From assembly GCA_002502705.1 (NCBI GenBank), contig DAQB01000141.1:11502-16902 (forward strand): a DNA stretch of 5,401 nucleotides. Reading direction: 5' to 3'. A program made the position numbers and the translations under genes. This document shows positions 1 through 5,379 of this stretch, piece after piece (within the stretch, counting starts at the first letter, position 1; the number at the start of each line of letters is the position of its first letter). Source of the DNA: Thermoplasmatales archaeon UBA582. GTDB lineage: Archaea > Thermoplasmatota > Thermoplasmata > Thermoplasmatales > Thermoplasmataceae. The notes under the pieces are model-generated. The model saw nothing but the letters and a program-made list of their open reading frames with translations, did no database searches and had not been told where the DNA came from.

Positions 1-528
1 GAGCTTGTTGAAACTGCATCCGCGGTTATTCAAAGCAACATCAGAAATGGAAAAATTTATCGAGTTTCATCCCCAAACAGGATATTCGAAGAAAATTTAG
101 GTGTCTTCGTTACAATCAAGGAGAATGGCATGCTTAGAGGATGCATTGGCTATATAGATCCACCATGGGAACTCCGGGAAACTATTGTGAAAGCTTCAAT
201 TGCTTCTGCCACCGAGGATCCGAGGTTTACCCCGGTAAAAGAAAGAGAACTTGACAATATCACAGTTGAGGTTACCATACTGGATCACCCGGAACAGATA
301 CGCGTTGCAGGCAAGCAGGATTTCGGAAAAATTGAAATTGGGAAACATGGGCTGATAATAGAGTATGGTCACAATAAGGGGGTGCTTCTACCCCAGGTTG
401 CAGTTGAGGAATCGCTTGACCCAGAAGATTTCCTGGATGCAACCTGTGAAAAGGCAGGATTGCACCCTAAATGCTGGCAGAAAGACGGCTGCAAAGTCTA
501 CAGATTTGCAGGATACGTTTTTGGATGA
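1..528 (+). CDS. AMMECR1-domain protein, 5'-truncated by the window edge
   Basis: The frame is open from base 1 to the TGA at 526-528, giving 175 visible residues. The family signature LRGCIGY lies at visible residues 45-51, preceded by GVFVTIKENG and followed by a helix with ATEDPRFTPV, all typical of AMMECR1. The C-terminus, KVYRFAGYVFG, also fits the family ending. Archaeal members are usually about 190-205 residues, so roughly 20-30 N-terminal residues are probably missing; the true start is outside the window. An internal ATG at 130 lies just before the signature and would remove conserved strands, so it is not the start. The biochemical function is unknown. The fold is a two-subdomain alpha/beta structure, and the invariant RGC motif is presumed to be functional. 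Relatives occur in the AmmeMemoRadiSam gene set with Memo and radical SAM proteins, but neither partner is visible here. It converges on the next gene with a 25-base gap. Confidence 0.93.
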   Translation, partial: ELVETASAVIQSNIRNGKIYRVSSPNRIFEENLGVFVTIKENGMLRGCIGYIDPPWELRETIVKASIASATEDPRFTPVKERELDNITVEVTILDHPEQIRVAGKQDFGKIEIGKHGLIIEYGHNKGVLLPQVAVEESLDPEDFLDATCEKAGLHPKCWQKDGCKVYRFAGYVFG

Positions 529-553
529 GGATGAGTTAAATAGATTTCCGGTT

Positions 554-1099
554 TCAGAGGAGCCCCTTGAGCTTCTCGAACTCCTCAGGGGTTATCTCTC
601 CTCTTACAAGCCTCATTTTCAGCTCGGTTAATGGATCAGCCTGGGAATTTCCAGCTGCCTGTGGCTGCAATCTCTGGTTTACCTTTGCCTGCAATAAACT
701 GACGCCTTTAGCGGTAAAATCACGCAATTTCTTCCAGAATGTCCAGTCCTCGTTAACCCCCATTCCAGTGATGATGATATGATCTTCCATTATCCCCTGT
801 TTCAATTCAACGGAGGAAATCTGATCGTACCTGAACTGCCGCTCCTCGAACGACATAAGACCCTTTGAAACAAGAAGAAGCCGCTGGTTTGTAATAACCA
901 TCCACGGATGCCCGATCTGCTCGCCTGAAGATCCGCCGCCAAATGCCCTTACATTCATACCCTGTGCATGGGTACCAGCAATGCATCTAAGACTATATTC
1001 AATATTTTCTCCTGGTGCAAGCACCTTTCTCAATCTTTCCACGTACTTCTCTGGCAGATCGGTATATTTCGGAATAGGTTCGTTTTCACCCTCGACCAT
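554..1099 (-). CDS. PH-like domain protein with C-terminal SHOCT domain
   Basis: This is a 181-residue soluble protein with no signal peptide or membrane segment. Residues about 20-143 look like a bacterial-type PH domain of the YokE/bPH family: an amphipathic N-terminal helix (LPEKYVERLRKVL), then LAPGENIEYSLRC, and the core strands PWMVITNQRLLLVSKG and FRYDQISSVELKQG. The block 'VITNQRLLLV' followed by 'Y.QISSVE' is the usual hallmark. A Q/A/N-rich linker (about 143-154) leads to a SHOCT helix pair at 155-181 (LTELKMRLVRGEITPEEFEKLKGLL has the G-x-IT-x-EEF core). SHOCT is a short domain often found at protein ends and thought to mediate oligomerisation; the exact role of this protein is unknown. 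The ATG at 1099 is supported by a TATA-like box 22 bases upstream, implying a leaderless mRNA. It is convergent with the AMMECR1 gene and separately promoted from the RAM gene. Confidence 0.85.
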   Translation of the reverse strand: MVEGENEPIPKYTDLPEKYVERLRKVLAPGENIEYSLRCIAGTHAQGMNVRAFGGGSSGEQIGHPWMVITNQRLLLVSKGLMSFEERQFRYDQISSVELKQGIMEDHIIITGMGVNEDWTFWKKLRDFTAKGVSLLQAKVNQRLQPQAAGNSQADPLTELKMRLVRGEITPEEFEKLKGLL

Positions 1100-1117
1100 G
1101 CTTTGTGATCAGGTTCC

Positions 1118-1131
1118 TATATATGAATATA
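1118..1131 (-). promoter_or_regulatory. TATA-like promoter box for the PH-SHOCT gene
   Basis: On the minus strand this reads TATATTCATATATA, with its ATATATA half centred 22 bases before the ATG at 1099. In archaea transcription starts about 25 bases downstream of the box centre, which would put the start at or next to the ATG. No Shine-Dalgarno sequence precedes the ATG, which agrees with leaderless translation. Confidence 0.5.
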
Positions 1132-1163
1132 GCTGGTAGAGAAATTCAACCATTCATTTTCAT

Positions 1164-1175
1164 AAAGAAGAAAAT
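1164..1175 (-). terminator. Possible T-rich archaeal terminator after the RAM gene
   Basis: On the minus strand this reads ATTTTCTTCTTT, beginning about 16 bases after the TAA of the RAM gene at 1191-1193. Archaeal intrinsic termination commonly uses T-rich tracts without a strong hairpin. The tract lies before the promoter box of the next gene, so it would separate the two units. Weak support from position and composition only. Confidence 0.35.
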
Positions 1176-1190
1176 ATTTCAGAAAGGGTA

Positions 1191-1424
1191 TTAGATTTTA
1201 ATTACCATTAATGTCTTTGTATCAAGTATTCCTTTGATGTTCCTGATTTTTTCAAGCATGGTTTTTTCAAGGGCTGAATAATCCTTTGCCTCTACCTTTA
1301 TGATTATGTCATATTCTCCAAACAGTGTGTAAATTTCCACTACATTCTCCATACCTGTAAGCATTTTATTCACAGATTCTTCTGAACCTGGAAGAGTGTC
1401 TATCAAGACGTAAGCTAAAACCAT
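1191..1424 (-). CDS. Stand-alone RAM (Lrp/AsnC effector-binding) domain protein
   Basis: This 77-residue protein is a complete single RAM/AsnC_trans_reg domain with no helix-turn-helix. It shows the beta-alpha-beta-beta-alpha-beta order: MVLAYVLIDTLPG, a helix at about 15-27 (ESVNKMLTGMENV), VVEIYTLFGEYDIIIKVEAKD (strands 2 and 3 with the typical G-x-YD turn near residues 36-39), a helix at about 48-63 (YSALEKTMLEKIRNI), and TKTLMVIKI. Length and ending match archaeal stand-alone RAM proteins, which form dimers and higher rings and bind amino acids between subunits. By family knowledge they modulate Lrp-type regulators or sense amino acids; the ligand cannot be read from sequence. It lies directly downstream of a threonine synthase-like gene on the same strand, 138 bases away, with its own promoter-like box. 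GAAAGG abuts the ATG, too close for a normal ribosome site. Confidence 0.9.
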   Translation of the reverse strand: MVLAYVLIDTLPGSEESVNKMLTGMENVVEIYTLFGEYDIIIKVEAKDYSALEKTMLEKIRNIKGILDTKTLMVIKI

Positions 1425-1453
1425 CCTTTCTCACTCAATGAACAATAAGTCAG

Positions 1454-1463
1454 GATAAATAAA
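1454..1463 (-). promoter_or_regulatory. TATA-like promoter box for the RAM gene
   Basis: The minus strand reads TTTATTTATC, centred about 34 bases before the ATG at 1424. A start about 25 bases downstream would leave a leader of some 8 bases. The spacing is longer than for the other minus-strand genes, so this box is less certain. Confidence 0.45.
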
Positions 1464-1470
1464 TGTTATG

Positions 1471-1498
1471 AATTGATTAATTACATCAATTGATCAAT
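1471..1498. repeat. A/T-rich inverted repeat cluster upstream of the RAM promoter
   Basis: AATTGAT at 1471-1477 is matched by its complement ATCAATT at 1485-1491 (perfect 7-base arms, 7-base spacer). AATTGAT occurs again at 1488-1494, 17 bases after the first copy. The segment therefore contains the overlapping palindromes ATCAATTGAT (1485-1494) and TTGATCAA (1490-1497). It lies just upstream of the probable RAM promoter box, a position suited to an activator or repressor site. Lrp-family sites are often A/T-rich palindromes, but that link is inference; simple A/T-rich chance is possible. Confidence 0.35.
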
Positions 1499-1562
1499 GC
1501 TGCATCTGGAAACTTAGAAAATTTCTGAATTTCTCGCTGGTCCTGACACGATCTGATTCCAA

Positions 1563-2771
1563 CTAATGAACCTTTAGATCATTAACTGAATCAAGCAACT
1601 CAATCCCTTTCAACTCTGACTGGTTGAACTGGTATTCCTTGAATCCGGTCCCTGTCAGAATTACAGAAATTGTTGCATCCTTTTCGATTCGCCTGTTTCT
1701 AATTGCTTTTTCAACCCCAGCAAGTGCAGCAGCAGAAGAGGTTTCTGCAAATATTCCGTCCAGCTTTGCAAGGTTTCTCTGGGCATTTTCTATTTCGCGA
1801 TCTGACACCGATATTCCAAACCCTCCAGATTCCTTTACAGCCTTTATTGCGTGGTTTGCTCCGAAGTTGACCCTAAGGGCACCGGCTATCGTACTGGGAG
1901 CGCCGGTTTCCTCAACATGGTCAAGGTTTTTTTCTAACGCCTGAACCAGCGGGCTGGCATTATCGCCCTGAACTGTCACGATTTTTGGCATTTTGTCTAT
2001 AAGGTTCATGTTCTTTAATTCACTGAATCCCTTGAAGATAGAGAAGAGAAGATCCCCTCCAGCTGTTGGAACAAATACATAGTCCGGAACTTTCTTCGAA
2101 GAAATCTCGTATGATATTATTTTTACCCCGTCGGCGGCCAGTGGATTAAACGGTGCCCAGACGAAACCATTCCTCCAGCCTGTGTGCAGCGTCTCAACTC
2201 TCTTCAGGGATTCCATCAAAGTTTGTTTGTTGGTGAAGAGTTTCTTTACCCTTACAATTCGTGGATTATAAGCAGAAATCTGCTCCAGTTTGGAAATTGT
2301 TGAATCCTCCCTGACAAGTATTAGACATTTAAGCCTTGCACGAGCAGCGAATGCAGCTAGTGCTGCAGCGGCGTTGCCAGAGGAAGCAGTAAATATTCCG
2401 GCGCACTTCCATTGCTTCGCAAGTGATACCTCAATGCTAGCTGCCCGATCCTTGAAGGATCCGCTTGGATTGCATCCCTCAAGTTTGGCCCAAATATTTC
2501 CGGCGCCAATCGTGCTGCCGTAGTTTTCAAGCCTTATATATGGGGTGTCTCCTTCATCTAATGAGATCTGGTTTTCCGGAAGAACCGGAGGCAAAACTGG
2601 TGCGTAATTCCATATTGAGTGTTTTTGCTCGTTTATGTTGATTTTTAGTCCTGTAAGATCATACTTACCTGTTAAGACGTCGCCACACGTCCTGCAAACT
2701 GTGACCTGCAAATCAGAATAGATTTCTCCGCACCGTATGCACTCGAGACCAATAAAACGAGATTTTTCCAC
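1563..2771 (-). CDS. Threonine synthase-like PLP enzyme with N-terminal zinc ribbon
   Basis: This 402-residue protein is a fold-type II PLP enzyme most like archaeal threonine synthase, which converts O-phosphohomoserine to threonine in the cytoplasm. A zinc ribbon is formed by C11-x2-C14 and C26-x2-C29, common in this family. The PLP lysine is K107 in NPSGSFKDRA; the cofactor asparagine is N133 in SSGN. Other family blocks are FNPLAADGVKI (208-217), VPTAGGD (234-240), ETSSAAALAG (343-352) and LTGTG (372-376). The length is normal. The start is GTG (2769-2771), supported by a TATA-like box 27 bases upstream, so the mRNA is probably leaderless. Several positions differ from well-known ThrC proteins (TGTG in place of TGHG, AGGD in place of GNAGN, KDRAA in place of KDRG), so a related reaction such as cysteate or another beta/gamma-replacement synthase cannot be excluded. 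For that reason no gene symbol is given. It lies between the RAM protein and the aldolase genes on the same strand. Confidence 0.82.
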   Translation of the reverse strand: MEKSRFIGLECIRCGEIYSDLQVTVCRTCGDVLTGKYDLTGLKININEQKHSIWNYAPVLPPVLPENQISLDEGDTPYIRLENYGSTIGAGNIWAKLEGCNPSGSFKDRAASIEVSLAKQWKCAGIFTASSGNAAAALAAFAARARLKCLILVREDSTISKLEQISAYNPRIVRVKKLFTNKQTLMESLKRVETLHTGWRNGFVWAPFNPLAADGVKIISYEISSKKVPDYVFVPTAGGDLLFSIFKGFSELKNMNLIDKMPKIVTVQGDNASPLVQALEKNLDHVEETGAPSTIAGALRVNFGANHAIKAVKESGGFGISVSDREIENAQRNLAKLDGIFAETSSAAALAGVEKAIRNRRIEKDATISVILTGTGFKEYQFNQSELKGIELLDSVNDLKVH

Positions 2772-2792
2772 CTGCTTGAATGGCTGATAACC

Positions 2793-2803
2793 TAATTAAT
2801 ATT
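2793..2803 (-). promoter_or_regulatory. TATA-like promoter box for the threonine synthase-like gene
   Basis: The minus strand reads AATATTAATTA, centred 27 bases before the GTG at 2771. This is the expected spacing for transcription starting on the start codon itself. It decides in favour of the GTG, since no Shine-Dalgarno sequence is present and the zinc ribbon begins only ten residues later. Confidence 0.5.
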
Positions 2804-2881
2804 GAGTTCGACGCAACGGATAATATCGCATTTCAACCGAAACTTTTGTATGATTTCCATCCAAATTATTTCAATTTACTT

Positions 2882-3643
2882 CTAACGCAATCCCTTTCTT
2901 ATATTTTCAAGGGCCTCCCTGGCTCCGTTCAAAAGGAAATAATCGTCAGATCCGATTGCCATTATCTTGAATCCTTCGCCTATGTATTCTCTCGCCTTTT
3001 TTACATTGAATGAAAGTGTACCTCCAGGCTTGTCTGATCTCTCTGCAATCTTCATCATTTTTTTCATTGCATCTTCAACAACAGCTGATTCAGGCTGGCC
3101 CAGATGGCCGAGAGAAGCGGCCAGATCGTTTGGTCCTACAAACCAGCCATCAACTCCATCCACAGATATAATATCCTCAAAATTGTTGACAGCCTCCTTT
3201 GTCTCTATCTGTACAATGACGATAACTTCGCTGTTAGCTGTCTTCAGGTATTCAGAATGCATAGAATAATACTGCGAAGCTCTCCGCGCTCCTGTTCCTC
3301 TCACGCCTGCCGGTGGATATCTGGCATAAGAAACTGCATCAGAGGCATCATCTTGGCTATTCACCATCGGTATCATAACGCCCTCACCTCCAGTGTCAAG
3401 GGCCTGCTTGACATACATGAGTGAGTTAACTGGAACCCTCACCAATGGTGTGATCTTTCTGGAAGTCGTCTGTAGTAGTGGTTCAAGTTGTGCTACTGTA
3501 ATCGGTGCATGTTCCATATCGAATAGGAACCAGTCGAAGTCGTTAACAGATAATATCTCTGGTATCTCGATGCTCGATATCGTTATCCATGATCCGAGGA
3601 CAACTTCACCATTTTTAAGTTTTTTCTTCATCTGATTGTTCAT
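2882..3643 (-). CDS. HpcH/HpaI-family class II aldolase
   Basis: This 253-residue cytoplasmic protein matches the HpcH/HpaI aldolase family over its whole length (usual length about 250-265). Members are metal-dependent class II aldolases that reversibly cleave 2-keto-3-deoxy acids, such as 4-hydroxy-2-oxoheptanedioate or 2-keto-3-deoxyglucarate, to pyruvate and an aldehyde. Visible motifs are DWFLFDMEHAP with H45 (the catalytic histidine), PLVRVP with R69 (pyruvate carboxylate binding), ARYPPAGVRG at 107-116, the metal ligand E147 in VQIET, and the metal ligand D173 in GPNDLAASLG. All four key residues of HpaI are therefore kept. The substrate cannot be deduced; there is no sugar-acid dehydratase or other catabolic gene in the window. 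The ATG at 3643 has a weak TATA-like box 22 bases upstream; an ATG four codons later (3631) is an alternative. It is separated from the threonine synthase-like gene by 110 bases that hold that gene's promoter. Confidence 0.9.
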   Translation of the reverse strand: MNNQMKKKLKNGEVVLGSWITISSIEIPEILSVNDFDWFLFDMEHAPITVAQLEPLLQTTSRKITPLVRVPVNSLMYVKQALDTGGEGVMIPMVNSQDDASDAVSYARYPPAGVRGTGARRASQYYSMHSEYLKTANSEVIVIVQIETKEAVNNFEDIISVDGVDGWFVGPNDLAASLGHLGQPESAVVEDAMKKMMKIAERSDKPGGTLSFNVKKAREYIGEGFKIMAIGSDDYFLLNGAREALENIRKGLR

Positions 3644-3659
3644 GCGTCAAGGCATGTAG

Positions 3660-3670
3660 ATTTAACTATT
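3660..3670 (-). promoter_or_regulatory. Weak TATA-like box for the aldolase gene
   Basis: The minus strand reads AATAGTTAAAT, centred 22 bases before the ATG at 3643, the same spacing as seen for the PH-SHOCT gene. The match is poorer than at the other genes. Confidence 0.35.
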
Positions 3671-4128
3671 GAAATTATTGAACCTGCTATACTTCCTTTA
3701 ACGTGTTTAATTTACTGTGTTTGTGTAACCAACTTGCACACCCCTATTGTCGAAGTATGTGTTTCCCTCACACAATGAATTACATACGTAAGTCTAGATC
3801 CATATTACTCGTGTTCTACGAAAAGATCATGCAGAGGTTCTTATCTGTTAATATGAATCCAAGATCGGGTTTTTTCCTGTCTTAATATGCGTTAATATTG
3901 AAAACACTGCAAATATTTCAATCACCACATCACGCAAGAAGCGCCCTTTTGTTGTGCTGGTATTGCCTGGAAAACCCTCTAATAGATTCCCTTCACCCGT
4001 TCCAGTTGACATGCCTTTGCATGATCTTGATGTCTCGGCGCCATGGAAAATATGCCTGATCCCTCCAGATGACTGGCTTTATTTTCATGTTCATGGAAAA
4101 GTATTCTTAATCTTAGACAAAATTCATG

Positions 4129-4145
4129 AAAAAACTTGTTTTTTT
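4129..4145 (+). terminator. Possible A/T hairpin with T7 tract
   Basis: AAAAAAC and GTTTTTT form complementary 7-base arms around a 2-base loop, and the T-run is seven long (4139-4145). It could stop plus-strand transcripts arriving from the left, or minus-strand transcripts through its complementary T-run, just before the promoter of the 59-aa ORF. There is no clear gene to terminate, so the role is uncertain. Confidence 0.3.
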
Positions 4146-4167
4146 GATTAAAGAATAAGGGTTGGTA

Positions 4168-4185
4168 ATATATATATATATATAT
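4168..4185 (+). promoter_or_regulatory. (AT)9 dinucleotide repeat, probable TATA box
   Basis: Nine uninterrupted AT units run from 4168 to 4185, followed by another T. The tract is centred about 28 bases before the ATG at 4205, where a TATA box for a leaderless transcript should lie. It is the strongest TATA-like stretch in the window. Simple dinucleotide repeats can change length by slippage, which here would change the box length or spacing. Confidence 0.55.
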
Positions 4186-4204
4186 TGAATGAATATCAAT
4201 AATA

Positions 4205-4384
4205 ATGCCACAAAGTATAAGCAATAAGATAATCATATTTCAACAACCCTCAAATGGTCAGAATATGGTTAATTCATTTGATGCCTCCTTGTCTGGTGGT
4301 GACGGGGGCTATAATCTTTGTTGGCTTAACTCATATTACTCAAGCAGTTACATTTCACAACAGACTGGAGGTGAATATAATTGA
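4205..4384 (+). CDS. Small 59-residue S/N/Q/G/Y-rich hypothetical protein
   Basis: I do not recognise this protein. The frame runs from ATG at 4205 to TGA at 4382-4384; the nearest upstream in-frame stop is at 4190. About 60% of residues are S, N, Q, G or Y, with blocks such as SLSGGDGGYN and SSSYISQQTGG. It has only two basic-acidic clusters, one Cys (residue 39) and no clear signal peptide or membrane helix beyond a short KIIIF near residue 8. Support for it being real is positional. The (AT)9 TATA-like tract lies at leaderless spacing before its ATG, and its stop codon overlaps the next start as TTGA. Codons near its end also contain the perfect Shine-Dalgarno sequence of the next gene. 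It could be a small partner protein or simply a translated leader that delivers ribosomes to the downstream gene. An internal ATG at 4265 would give 39 residues. Confidence 0.5.
   Translation: MPQSISNKIIIFQQPSNGQNMVNSFDASLSGGDGGYNLCWLNSYYSSSYISQQTGGEYN
4367..4374 (+). promoter_or_regulatory. Perfect Shine-Dalgarno site GGAGGTGA for the 282-aa gene
   Basis: GGAGGTGA is fully complementary to the conserved 3' end of 16S rRNA. It ends 6 bases before the TTG at 4381 (9 bases after the GGAGG core), which favours TTG over the ATG at 4387 two codons later. It is the only strong ribosome site in the window. That fits an internal gene of a transcript rather than a leaderless first gene. Confidence 0.75.
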
Positions 4385-5229
4385 AGATGCATTTTCTGAT
4401 TGCTACTGTTATTCTGATAGTTGTAGTCGCTTCCTTTGGTGTTTATGGAGCATTCAGTTCTGACCATAAAGCTGTATTGCCTCCATCGCCTGTAATTGTC
4501 AGGACCACTCCACAAGCATATATGGAGGTCAACTTTTCAAATCTTTCACATTCCTCTGAAATTTATGCGATCTCTTTTACAGATGTATCTAAAGATATTT
4601 CTATAAGCAGCATTGAATTGAAAGCATTTAATGGAACTTCTTTCGGGATCATTGAACTAAATGACAATCTTTCCCTGTATACATTAAACATGTCATCTTC
4701 TTCTACTTTCAATGTCACAGTTGCTGGTGGTAATGTTCTTAGCGATTCTACTTCGATTGTAGTGAAATATTTCAAGGGAGAAATACAGGTTTTCACTTCT
4801 ATAGAGATTTTAGATGCAGCCAATGGTGTTGCAATTTCACAGGCTTTATTAAGTGAAAATTTGTCTCAGAATTCCACCTTAACACCAGCTGCTTCCATGA
4901 CCATTTCTGAATCAAGCTCCAGTGGATTGCCACAATGTTATGCGTTATCATTCTCAGGCGTGTCAAAAATGGTCTCAATGAGTGCAGTTGTACTGGAGAT
5001 ATATAACGGATCAATTAACGGAACCATTCAATTCAGCCCCAATTCTTCGCGGTATGAAATCAACATGTCAGGTTCTTCGCACTTTGTTGTTACCATATAC
5101 GGAGGAAATGTTTTCAGTGATTCAACATATATTACTATAAAATTTATAAGTGGAGTACAACAATCTTTAACCATGGTCAAGTTAACTGATTATAATAGTG
5201 GCGGTGCCATAGTGTCTGCTACGCTGTGA
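4381..5229 (+). CDS. Membrane-anchored or secreted protein with two tandem repeats, sequon-rich
   Basis: This 282-residue protein is unrecognised but clearly extracellular in character. After MKMH comes a hydrophobic segment at about 5-25 (FLIATVILIVVVASFGVYGA), either an uncleaved N-terminal anchor or a signal peptide, then a Pro-rich spacer (VLPPSPVIV). Residues 46-157 and 171-282 are two copies of one 112-residue domain, in register without gaps at an offset of 125 residues, with about 48 identities by my count. Shared blocks are YA-x-SF-x-x-VSK, the NMS-x-SS-x-F stretch and GGNV-x-SDST. The predicted structure is beta-rich. Twelve N-x-S/T sequons (N51, 54, 84, 96, 103, 111, 160, 164, 209, 213, 221, 228) suggest heavy N-glycosylation, usual for archaeal surface proteins; N84/209, N96/221 and N103/228 correspond between copies. 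It has only one Cys (C186). The TTG start overlaps the stop of the 59-aa ORF and has a perfect Shine-Dalgarno site, implying translational coupling. Confidence 0.85.
   Translation: MKMHFLIATVILIVVVASFGVYGAFSSDHKAVLPPSPVIVRTTPQAYMEVNFSNLSHSSEIYAISFTDVSKDISISSIELKAFNGTSFGIIELNDNLSLYTLNMSSSSTFNVTVAGGNVLSDSTSIVVKYFKGEIQVFTSIEILDAANGVAISQALLSENLSQNSTLTPAASMTISESSSSGLPQCYALSFSGVSKMVSMSAVVLEIYNGSINGTIQFSPNSSRYEINMSGSSHFVVTIYGGNVFSDSTYITIKFISGVQQSLTMVKLTDYNSGGAIVSATL
4516..5226 (+). repeat. Tandem domain duplication inside the 282-aa protein
   Basis: Copy 1 is coded by 4516-4851 and copy 2 by 4891-5226, separated by a 13-residue S/N/T-rich linker. The protein copies align without a gap (about 43% identity), while the DNA has diverged widely. 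The best kept block is the one around GGNV-x-SDST (residues 116-124 and 241-249). Equal copy length and lack of indels point to a fixed domain fold rather than loose low-complexity sequence. Copy 2 runs exactly to the C-terminus. Confidence 0.85.
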
Positions 5230-5369
5230 ATATCATAGGCTGATCAAAACAAAGATTATAAGCGAGGAAATACGCACTAAAGCATGAACAGATTTGAACC
5301 ATATTATTAGATTATCTTCAATGAATCTGGTAAAACTTCTCCAAATTGATTGTGTACAGATTTCTGTGT

Positions 5370-5379
5370 AAATATAAAT
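5370..5379 (+). promoter_or_regulatory. TATA-like box for a gene starting near 5396
   Basis: AAATATAAAT lies about 22 bases before an ATG at 5396-5398, two codons before the window ends. This is the same spacing as the other leaderless genes. Just upstream is a small perfect inverted repeat, ACAGA-TT-TCTGT (5356-5367), which could be an operator or chance. The rest of 5230-5369 holds no gene or clear terminator that I can see. The coding sequence itself cannot be judged from two codons. Confidence 0.4.

Larger units (their letters stand above)
3644..4167. other. Intergenic stretch with no convincing gene; short unrecognised open frames
   Basis: About 520 bases between the aldolase (minus) and the plus-strand pair hold no gene that I recognise. 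On the plus strand one frame is open from 3852 to the TAA at 4149-4151 (99 codons). It has no ATG; the GTG at 3954 would give 65 residues rich in P, D and H (PGKPSNRFPSPVPVDMPLHD, then LHDLDVSAPWKICLIPPDDW). On the minus strand an overlapping frame is open from 4078 to a stop at 3848-3850, with an ATG at 4012 giving 54 residues (starts MSTGTGEGNLLEGF, ends KTGKNPILDSY). A GTG-started 60-residue frame at 3703-3885 (+) is Cys- and aromatic-rich and unconvincing. The 3940-4080 part is visibly less A/T-rich than its flanks, so it could be a small gene or a decayed coding relic. None has a good promoter or ribosome site. Confidence 0.4.

Noticed and set aside
365..631. Plus-strand frame of 88 codons across the AMMECR1 and PH-SHOCT ends
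   Set aside because: It overlaps both genes out of frame and matches no family; a shadow frame.
1624..2523. Plus-strand frames opposite the threonine synthase-like gene
   Set aside because: They are antisense shadows of a clearly conserved enzyme; Ala/Ser-rich translations come from its codon usage.
2780..3635. Plus-strand frames at and opposite the aldolase gene, including an ATG frame from 2780
   Set aside because: They overlap the conserved aldolase in antisense, and no family features or ribosome sites were seen.
3819..3881. Minus-strand 21-codon piece reading DLGFILTDKNLCMIFS, resembling the C-terminal part of archaeal winged-helix regulators
   Set aside because: Too short, with stops directly on both sides and no continuing match in the other frames, so chance is at least as likely as a decayed regulator gene.
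4254..4463. A 69-residue hydrophobic plus-strand frame starting MVRIWLIHLM
   Set aside because: It overlaps the well-supported 282-aa gene by more than 80 bases in another frame. The alternative 59-aa frame has better promoter spacing and an exact stop/start overlap. It remains a weaker competitor.
4563..5014. Minus-strand frames opposite the 282-aa gene
   Set aside because: Antisense to a gene with a strong ribosome site, signal segment and internal duplication; no family features.
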